Source of the DNA: an uncultured Hyphomicrobiales bacterium
Lineage (GTDB): Bacteria > Pseudomonadota > Alphaproteobacteria > Rhizobiales > Ancalomicrobiaceae
DNA length: 64,000 nt
Direction: 5' to 3'
NCBI GenBank assembly: GCA_903930435.1
Contig: CAIYYN010000058.1
Location: forward strand, 1 to 64,000
Positions 56,858-64,000 of the stretch are shown in pieces. The notes beneath the pieces are model-generated. The model saw only the letters and a list, made by a program, of their open reading frames with translations, was not told where the DNA came from and did not search any database. The translations under genes and the position numbers were made by a program. Positions within the stretch are counted from its first letter, which is position 1, and each line of letters begins with the position of its first letter.

Positions 56858-57739
56858 ATGCCGAGCCTGAAGTCACTCAGAACCCGAATTGCCTCGGTCA
56901 AGGCGACGCAGAAGATCACGAAGGCCATGCAAATGGTCGCCGTGGCGAAACTGCGGCGTGCGCAGATGGCAGCCGAGTCTGCAAGACCCTATGCGGAGCG
57001 CATGGCTGGCGTCTTGGCCAATCTGGCAGGCGCCTTCGAAAACCAGCCCGGAGCGCCCGTTTTGCTCGCAGGGAACGGCAAGGACAAGGTCCATCTGCTC
57101 GTGGTTTGCACGGGTGATCGTGGACTGTGCGGTGCTTTCAATTCGTCGATTGCTCGTCTGGCGCGCGATCACGCCAACCGGCTGCTGTCCGAAGGCAAGG
57201 ACGTGAAGTTCCTGTGCGTTGGTCGCAAGGGTGCCGAATCGCTCCGCCGCGTGTTCCCGGACCGGATCCTGGACGTTTTTGAATTCAAGGGTGCGCGCAC
57301 GATTGAATTCGAAATGGCCGATGGCGTTGGCAAGAAGGTGCTGGAACTGTTCGAGGCAGGCGTGTTCGACATCGCGACGATGTTCTATTCGCGCTTCAAG
57401 TCGGTGATCCAGCAGATCCCGACGCAGCAGGGCCTGATCCCGGCAGAAGTGCCTGCGAAGGCAGCGGGAGCGACATCAGATGGCGCGATCTACGACTGCG
57501 AGCCGGGTGAAGCCGAAATCCTGGAAGACCTGTTGCCGCGCAATGTGTCGGTGCAGATTTTCCGCGCAATGCTCGAAAACGGTGCGTCGTTCTATGGCTC
57601 ACAGATGAGCTCGATGGACAGCGCCACGCGCAACGCCGGCGAAATGATCAAGAAGCTGACAACGATCTACAACCGGTCACGTCAGGCGATGATTACCAAG
57701 GAATTGATCGAAATCATCTCGGGCGCCGAGGCGGTCTGA
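56858..57739 (+). CDS. atpG: ATP synthase F1 subunit gamma
   Basis: Central rotor shaft of F1, 293 residues. The N terminus [20 protein letters not shown] and the C-terminal [15 protein letters not shown] form the coiled-coil shaft and are both well conserved. [10 protein letters not shown] is also typical. It lies 115 bases after atpA and 28 bases before atpD. Confidence 0.97.
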   Translation: MPSLKSLRTRIASVKATQKITKAMQMVAVAKLRRAQMAAESARPYAERMAGVLANLAGAFENQPGAPVLLAGNGKDKVHLLVVCTGDRGLCGAFNSSIARLARDHANRLLSEGKDVKFLCVGRKGAESLRRVFPDRILDVFEFKGARTIEFEMADGVGKKVLELFEAGVFDIATMFYSRFKSVIQQIPTQQGLIPAEVPAKAAGATSDGAIYDCEPGEAEILEDLLPRNVSVQIFRAMLENGASFYGSQMSSMDSATRNAGEMIKKLTTIYNRSRQAMITKELIEIISGAEAV

Positions 57740-57764
57740 GACACAGGACTGAAACGAGGATTAA

Positions 57765-59201
<1,437 letters not shown>

Positions 59202-59208
59202 TTGTCGG

Positions 59209-59267
59209 ACCCGGATACGTCCGGGTGAGATAAGACTAGGCGCTGAGGCCGCAGTCGCGGTCTCAGC
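59209..59267 (+). promoter_or_regulatory. Two tandem hairpins between atpD and atpC
   Basis: Hairpin one: ACCCGGA (59209-59215), loop TACG, TCCGGGT (59220-59226), perfect. Hairpin two: GCTGAGGCCGC (59242-59252), loop AGTC, GCGGTCTCAGC (59257-59267), eleven pairs with one G-U. Neither has a T run. They may slow read-through or protect the upstream message, giving less epsilon than beta, as the 3:1 subunit ratio requires. Confidence 0.55.
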
Positions 59268-59290
59268 AGCCCCACACGTGGAAGCAGGTC

Positions 59291-59707
59291 ATGGCTGAAG
59301 CCTTCAAGTTCGAACTCGTATCACCCGCTCGTCTCGTGATCTCGGAAGAGGTCGATCAGGTTGTCGTGCCGGGATCAGAAGGCTATTTCACGGTGCTAAA
59401 GGGCCATTCGCCTTTCATGTCGACCGTACGTCCGGGCTTGCTGGAAGTCACAAATGCGGCAGGCAAGACCACGCGTATCTTCGTGGCTGGCGGTTTTGCC
59501 GATGCATCGCCGAATGGTCTGACGGTGTTGGCTGAGCAGGCCATTCCTGTGGAAGATCTGAAGCCTGAGACCCTGTCGAAGGAAATTACGGCAGTCGAGG
59601 CTGTGATTGCGTCGGCCAAGTCCGATGAAGCGAAGCGTTTGGCCTCGGAAAAGCTCGGACAACTGCGCGAGGTTCAGGCGCAGTTGGGGTCAACGACCGC
59701 ACATTGA
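59291..59707 (+). CDS. atpC: ATP synthase F1 subunit epsilon
   Basis: Rotor subunit that inhibits ATP hydrolysis. 138 residues with the N-terminal beta-sandwich ([38 protein letters not shown]) and a C-terminal helical hairpin (about 90-138). Last gene of the operon, followed by an intrinsic terminator. Confidence 0.95.
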   Translation: MAEAFKFELVSPARLVISEEVDQVVVPGSEGYFTVLKGHSPFMSTVRPGLLEVTNAAGKTTRIFVAGGFADASPNGLTVLAEQAIPVEDLKPETLSKEITAVEAVIASAKSDEAKRLASEKLGQLREVQAQLGSTTAH

Positions 59708-59728
59708 TCCAAAGACCGCGTGAGGATC

Positions 59729-59762
59729 ATGCCCCGGGCAGATGATGCTCCGGGGCATTTTT
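59729..59762 (+). terminator. Rho-independent terminator of the atp operon
   Basis: ATGCCCCGG (59729-59737) and CCGGGGCAT (59750-59758) are perfect 9-base arms with a 12-base loop, ending in a run of five Ts. Confidence 0.9.
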
Positions 59763-59793
59763 GTGTCTGGGCCTCGGCGGGGACCGCCGAGAG

Positions 59794-60507
59794 TCAGTTG
59801 ACGATCTCGTCCGCTCGGAACCTGTCGTACCCCGTACGCCGCAGGTCGCATGCGGGACATGTCCCGCACCCGAAGCCCCAGTCATGCTGTTCAGAGCGGT
59901 CGCCGAGGTAACAGGTGTGCGTATCGGTCCGGATCAGATCCACCAGCCAATCACCCGCAATGTCACGCGCGAGTTTCCAGGTGGCCGCCTTGTCGATCCA
60001 CATGAGCGGTGTATGGATCACAAAACGCCTCTCCATGCCAAGGTTGAGCGCGACCTGAAGGGCTTTCATGGTGTCATCGCGACAATCCGGGTAGCCGGAA
60101 AAGTCTGTTTCGCAAACGCCCGTCACGATATGTTTGATCCCACGTCGATAGGCGATGGCGGCCGCATACGTCATGAAGATGATGTTCCGGCCCGGAACGA
60201 ACGTGTTCGGCATACCACTTTCGCTCAGTGCAAATGCCATGTCGGACGTCAGGCTTGTCGCGGAAATCGCCCCGAGCGAGGCGAGATCAACCAGATGATC
60301 CTCGCCGAGGCGATCTGACCATGGTTCAAACGACTGGAACCGGTTGCGGATGACGCTGCGCTGTTCCATCTCGACCAAATGACGCTGCCCGTAGCCGAAC
60401 CCGATGGTCTCTACCCGTCCCCAACGTTCGAGCGCCCAGGCGAGGCAGGTGGTCGAATCCTGGCCACCGGAAAAGAGGACCAGAGCAGCGTCGTTATTCT
60501 CGGACAT
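59794..60507 (-). CDS. queC: 7-cyano-7-deazaguanine synthase
   Basis: Makes preQ0 from 7-carboxy-7-deazaguanine with ammonia and ATP, for queuosine in tRNA or 7-deazaguanine DNA modification. 237 residues. PP-loop [18 protein letters not shown] at the start and a zinc site near the end ([20 protein letters not shown]). The ATG at 60507 shares a base with the stop of the aminopeptidase gene (TGATG), so the two are coupled; a TTG one codon earlier is in frame. queD, queE and queF are not in the window. The odd partner may just reflect compact packing. Confidence 0.95.
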   Translation of the reverse strand: MSENNDAALVLFSGGQDSTTCLAWALERWGRVETIGFGYGQRHLVEMEQRSVIRNRFQSFEPWSDRLGEDHLVDLASLGAISATSLTSDMAFALSESGMPNTFVPGRNIIFMTYAAAIAYRRGIKHIVTGVCETDFSGYPDCRDDTMKALQVALNLGMERRFVIHTPLMWIDKAATWKLARDIAGDWLVDLIRTDTHTCYLGDRSEQHDWGFGCGTCPACDLRRTGYDRFRADEIVN

Positions 60508-61742
60508 CAAGTCCAGGCTCCCTGACGCATGACAGGTTCGAGTGTTCCCTCGGAGGTAACGCCGTCGATATCAATCTGGTCGGAGCCAATCATCCAGTCG
60601 ATATGGATCAGGCTCTGATTGATCCCGTTCGCCAGCAAGTCCGCCTCGCCCATGGTGCCACCACCCTTCACGGTCTTGGCGTAAGCTTGCCCAAGGGCAA
60701 TATGGCTTGAGGCGTTTTCGTCGAACAGCGTGGAATAGAACAGAATGCCCGACTGAGAGATCGGCGAGGCATGCGGGACAAGCGCCACTTCGCCCAGACG
60801 GCGTGCGCCTTCATCAGTCTCAAGGATACGCTTGAGCACATCTTCCCCGGTCCGGGCATGTGCCTCGACGATGGCTCCATCGACAAATTTGACGGAGATG
60901 TCCTGGATCAAGGTGCCTTGATAGGAGAGCGGTTTGGTTGCGGCGACCGTCCCCTGTACGCGCATGCGATGCGGCGTCGTGAAAATTTCCTCGGTCGGAA
61001 TATTGGCATTGAACAGAATGCCGTTCTCCGCCCGGCTTGCACCGCCGCACCAAATGTGTCCGTCGCACAGGCCGACTTCGAGGTCGGTCCCGGGTCCCTT
61101 GTACCGCAGTGCCTTGTAGCGCTTGGCGTTCATCAGGTCGCCGCGTGCCTTCAGATTGGCGTTGTGGGCTTGCCAGTCAGCCAATGGATCTTCACCATCT
61201 GCACGCGAAGCCTTGAAAATCGCGTCCCAAAGGGCTGCAACCGCATCCTGTTCCGTCAGCTTAGGAAACACAGCCTTCGCCCAGGCAGGCGTCGCGGCCG
61301 AAACGATCGTCCAGTTAATGGCTGAACGTGCAATCAGATCAAGGGCTGGCCGATAGGCAATGGAACGGGCCCGATTGGCGCGTGCGACCCTTGCCGGGTC
61401 CTGTCCGCCCAACAGGGACGGATCGTCGCCGACGATGGCAAGGCGCGCCGCTCCCGACCGAAAGGCGTTCGCCATCCCGTCAAAGAGCCAAGCCGGAGCC
61501 GAATCGAAGCTGGCGTCGCTGGCGGTCGCAAACCGGTCGAGCGTGGCCACGTCATCGCCGTAAAGCGTTGTAACGACGGTCGCACCTGCCGCATAGGCGT
61601 AATGGCTGATGCGTCGGGCGAGGGCAACTGCGTCCAAGGGGGCCGTGATGAGGAGTTCTCGGCCTTCGACCGATCCAAGCCCAACGTGAACAGCGAGCCT
61701 CGCCAATTGATCGATTCGGTCTGCAAAAGCGTCAGAGACCAT
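60507..61742 (-). CDS. M29 family aminopeptidase
   Basis: Cytosolic metallo-aminopeptidase of 411 residues, like AmpS, PepS and the thermophilic aminopeptidases. Metal-ligand regions are seen in [33 protein letters not shown] and the C-terminal [15 protein letters not shown], each with the family's acidic or His residues. No signal peptide. It lies upstream of queC with a one-base overlap, and 11 bases downstream of rppH on the same strand, so the three may be one unit. Confidence 0.9.
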   Translation of the reverse strand: MVSDAFADRIDQLARLAVHVGLGSVEGRELLITAPLDAVALARRISHYAYAAGATVVTTLYGDDVATLDRFATASDASFDSAPAWLFDGMANAFRSGAARLAIVGDDPSLLGGQDPARVARANRARSIAYRPALDLIARSAINWTIVSAATPAWAKAVFPKLTEQDAVAALWDAIFKASRADGEDPLADWQAHNANLKARGDLMNAKRYKALRYKGPGTDLEVGLCDGHIWCGGASRAENGILFNANIPTEEIFTTPHRMRVQGTVAATKPLSYQGTLIQDISVKFVDGAIVEAHARTGEDVLKRILETDEGARRLGEVALVPHASPISQSGILFYSTLFDENASSHIALGQAYAKTVKGGGTMGEADLLANGINQSLIHIDWMIGSDQIDIDGVTSEGTLEPVMRQGAWT

Positions 61743-61753
61743 TGTGTTTCCCC

Positions 61754-62263
61754 TTAAGCACCGAGATGAGCAAATGCAGTAACAACCTTTTCATAGACAG
61801 GTCGCTTGAACGGAATGATCAGGTCAGGCAGACGTGACATCTTTTCCCATCGCCATTCCGCAAACTCCTGCTCGCCGGCGGGCGGATGAATGATGTCGAT
61901 TTCGCTTTCGTCGCCGTCGAACCGGAAGGCAAACCACTTCTGTGTCTGGCCTCGCCATTTGTGCTTCCAGCGCTCGCCAACGACGGAACGCGGGATATCA
62001 TAGGCATACCATTCCGGGGCCTCGGCCAGAAGCGTTGCCGACTTCACATTGGTTTCCTCGTTCAGCTCCCGCCAGGCCGCGTCGATCGGATCTTCGCCGG
62101 CATCAATGCCACCTTGCGGCATCTGCCACTCATGACCGGGAGCAACATGCTCAACCTGGCCCTCGTCAAAGCGCCGTCCAATCCAGACAAGACCCTGCGG
62201 ATTGAGGAGCATGATCCCGACACAGGGGCGATAGGGCAAATTCATAAACTCGTCGTTCTGCAT
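61754..62263 (-). CDS. rppH: RNA 5'-pyrophosphohydrolase
   Basis: Removes pyrophosphate from the 5' end of triphosphorylated mRNA, triggering RNase E decay. 169 residues from the ATG at 62263, which has GGAGACGTA directly upstream. The Nudix box is [20 protein letters not shown] followed by TNVKS, and the N-terminal [21 protein letters not shown] is typical. An in-frame start eleven codons earlier is less likely. It heads a minus-strand unit and is divergent from rsfS. Confidence 0.95.
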   Translation of the reverse strand: MQNDEFMNLPYRPCVGIMLLNPQGLVWIGRRFDEGQVEHVAPGHEWQMPQGGIDAGEDPIDAAWRELNEETNVKSATLLAEAPEWYAYDIPRSVVGERWKHKWRGQTQKWFAFRFDGDESEIDIIHPPAGEQEFAEWRWEKMSRLPDLIIPFKRPVYEKVVTAFAHLGA

Positions 62264-62544
62264 TACGTCTCCTTGATCCCCGGCGAACCAGCGCAATCTC
62301 TAGCCGAAATCGGCGTCAGAAGGTACCCTGCGCATAGCATCTATGGTGAGACGTTTTGGTAACCTTGGTCGGTTATGTTAATCACTGAAGAAGGTATGTC
62401 TTGAAATCGTCGTTGTTTGGGCACAAGGTTCACACATGATGCTGGCGAAAGTCGGCGAGTGATACCTGAATCGCTCACGATTACCGAATTTAACAACACA
62501 CCTATCTGGAGGTCATTCTGCTGACCAGTGCACCGACAAGCGAT

Positions 62545-63000
62545 ATGATCGCTGAAGATCATCCGAATTCTGCTGCGACAGCAATGCTGTCGGCCAGGCA
62601 AGTCGCCGAACGTGAGCCTCTTGCGCCATCAGGTCTCGATGTGGAGACCCTTTACAAGGCGGTCATCGAAAGCCTTGAAGATTCCAAAGCTGAAGAGATT
62701 GTAACAATCGACATCGCAGGTCGGTCTTCGCTGGCTGATGCAATGATTGTCGCATCTGGTCGGTCGCATCGCCATGTGGGCGCAATCGCGGATCATCTTG
62801 AGAAGAAACTCCGCGAGATTGGTGTCAAACAGTTACGCGTTGACGGCCTTCCGCATTGCGACTGGGTCCTCGTCGATGCCGGGGATGTCATGGTGCACCT
62901 GTTCCGGCCTGAAGTGCGGACTTTCTACAATCTTGAAAAGATGTGGGAAGTTGAGGTACCAGCCCCAAAACCGGCTCCCCGGTCGATCATTCGCCGCTGA
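62545..63000 (+). CDS. rsfS: Ribosome silencing factor RsfS
   Basis: Binds uL14 on the 50S subunit and blocks joining of the 30S when nutrients are low. At least 151 residues, with the DUF143 core (about 35-140): ESLEDSKAEEIVTIDIAGRS, MIVASGRSHRHVGAIADHL, GLPHCDWVLVDAGDVMVHLF. The start is odd. The only good ribosome site, TGGAGGTC at 62506-62513, is over 30 bases before this ATG but properly spaced for in-frame CTG codons at 62518 or 62521, which would give a protein starting (M)LTSAPTSD. Otherwise the ATG at 62545 has no ribosome site. rlmH follows. Confidence 0.93.
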   Translation: MIAEDHPNSAATAMLSARQVAEREPLAPSGLDVETLYKAVIESLEDSKAEEIVTIDIAGRSSLADAMIVASGRSHRHVGAIADHLEKKLREIGVKQLRVDGLPHCDWVLVDAGDVMVHLFRPEVRTFYNLEKMWEVEVPAPKPAPRSIIRR

Positions 63001-63046
63001 TCGCAGATGCGACTGATTGCAGGTCACGCAGTCGCGCGGAGGGAAC

Positions 63047-63529
63047 GTGCGCATTTCGATTCTGGCAGTAGGCAAGCTGAAATCCGGGCCTGAACGAGAC
63101 CTATGCAGCAGATATCTTGACAGGGCGCAAAAGGCTGGTCGTCCGCTTGGACTGACCCGCATCGAGATCCGCGAATGGTCTGAATCACGCGCGATTCGGA
63201 GTGAGGATCGAAAGTCCGAAGAAGCGCAGCAATTCATCAGCGAATCACCGCCGGATAGTGTTCTTTTCGCACTCGATGAGCATGGCACCAACCTCTCGTC
63301 CGTTGAATTCGCAACGTCAATTGCGACATTTCGCGACAAGGGGACTGCCGATCTGATCTTCGCGATAGGCGGTCCAGATGGCCATGGGTCGCAGGTGCTC
63401 GCACGTGCACATCAGAAGATCGCATTTGGTTCAATGACATGGCCACACCAGATCATAAGGGTGTTGCTTGCCGAGCAAATCTACAGGGCGACAACGATTC
63501 TTTCCGGCCATCCCTATCACCGCGTCTGA
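63047..63529 (+). CDS. rlmH: 23S rRNA pseudouridine-1915 N3-methyltransferase
   Basis: SPOUT-class methyltransferase acting on 70S ribosomes, next to the decoding centre. 160 residues from the GTG at 63047, which has GGAGG four bases ahead. The SAM knot segments FAIGGPDGHG and MTWPHQIIRVLLAEQIYRA and the C-terminal HPYHRV are intact. It follows rsfS by 46 bases, the standard order. Confidence 0.96.
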   Translation: MRISILAVGKLKSGPERDLCSRYLDRAQKAGRPLGLTRIEIREWSESRAIRSEDRKSEEAQQFISESPPDSVLFALDEHGTNLSSVEFATSIATFRDKGTADLIFAIGGPDGHGSQVLARAHQKIAFGSMTWPHQIIRVLLAEQIYRATTILSGHPYHRV

Positions 63530-63594
63530 ATGAACAAATCCGGCATCGTGGTTGGCAGGTCAAACGAAGCGATGATAGGTTTGTGTCTCAATCA

Positions 63595-64000
63595 ATGACC
63601 GAAAATCCGGATAGATCTGGCTCAACACGGATGACAGGCAAGGACAGACCAACGCTCATCCGCGCCGGACATCTGCCCAAGCGTCGGTTGTCGCGTGTAC
63701 TGGTTGTGTTGGCGAGCTGCTTTGCTGCCTGCCTGATCCCTCGGGTCCTGCCAGAACAGGCGGTCGCTCAGGACATACCCAAAACCCAGCCAAACCTGGA
63801 TACGCAACGGCAATCCACGCAGCAAGAGCTCGATCAGATCGCGCGTGACGTCAGGCTGAGCGACGAGCGGCAGGCACAAATTGCGCGGGATATTGCTGGT
63901 CTTGAAAAAGATCGTGCGCGTATCAGCGAAGATTTGATAGCAACCGCCGGGCGTGAACGTGAATTAGAAACAAAGGTCAGCGCCAGCGAAGCCCGGATCG
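63595..64000 (+). CDS. envC: EnvC-like murein hydrolase activator, N-terminal part (cut by window end)
   Basis: 135 codons are visible before the window ends, with no stop. After a basic N terminus there is a hydrophobic segment (about 35-55) ending in a likely signal cleavage near AVAQD. A coiled coil follows, with LDQIARDVRLSDERQAQIAR and DIAGLEKDRARISEDL typical of the EnvC/NlpD-type activators that carry a C-terminal M23 (LytM) domain, which would lie beyond the edge. The protein would act in the periplasm at division. Order after rsfS-rlmH is normal for Rhizobiales; ctpA usually follows. Confidence 0.82.
   Translation, partial: MTENPDRSGSTRMTGKDRPTLIRAGHLPKRRLSRVLVVLASCFAACLIPRVLPEQAVAQDIPKTQPNLDTQRQSTQQELDQIARDVRLSDERQAQIARDIAGLEKDRARISEDLIATAGRERELETKVSASEARI

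Overview
The window is a stretch of alphaproteobacterial chromosome, most likely from the order Hyphomicrobiales (Rhizobiales). I base this on gene order and motifs, not on a database search. The order bolA / J-domain gene / cobS / cobT / DUF3108 / rpmB, the order priA-atpH-atpA-atpG-atpD-atpC, the Suv3-like helicase followed by an S4 protein, and rsfS-rlmH-envC are all typical of that group. The aerobic cobaltochelatase genes cobST, a perfect CtrA box and a GTTC-N7-GTTC LexA-type site fit the same class. The DNA is GC-rich and codon use looks even throughout. I see no rRNA, tRNA, CRISPR array, prophage or insertion sequence.

Layout. 1-10 kb: an MFS carrier, glucose-6-phosphate dehydrogenase, a divergent Lrp-type regulator / putA pair for proline use, and a hybrid histidine kinase. 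10-19 kb, mostly amino- and keto-acid metabolism: asparaginase-iorA-iorB, a flavin reductase, a class III aminotransferase and a ThDP enzyme. 18.7-22.4 kb: a four-gene cassette (rfbF, rfbG, a C-methyltransferase, a 3,5-epimerase-like gene) predicted to make a CDP-linked, C-methylated 6-deoxyhexose. 22.6-28.9 kb: argJ-mutT-flp, a parvulin and secA. 29-35.5 kb: an L,D-transpeptidase-like lipoprotein, accA, xerD, a small membrane protein, aroK-aroB and a LysE exporter. 35.5-39.7 kb: sulfate activation (cysD, cysNC, cysQ) and bolA. 39.8-46.5 kb: a J-domain protein, cobS-cobT, and two DUF3108 proteins flanking rpmB. 47.4-54.4 kb: helicase, S4 protein, xerC, priA. 54.6-59.7 kb: the F1 ATP synthase operon. 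59.8-64 kb: queC with an M29 aminopeptidase, rppH, rsfS-rlmH, and the start of an EnvC-like gene cut by the window edge.

How genes work together. PutA is controlled by the adjacent Lrp-type gene through a repeat-rich intergenic region. IorA and IorB form one enzyme. CysD and CysNC make PAPS, and CysQ removes PAP. CobS and CobT are two of the three cobaltochelatase subunits. The four sugar genes form a short nucleotide-sugar pathway. Most genes are housekeeping. The less expected signals are the isolated CDP-sugar cassette, several strong inverted repeats ahead of genes (MFS carrier, kinase, secA, DUF3108 gene, atpH, atpC), the CtrA box upstream of the L,D-transpeptidase gene, and a 12-base perfect anti-SD complement near bolA. 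I did not find a clearly new multi-gene system.
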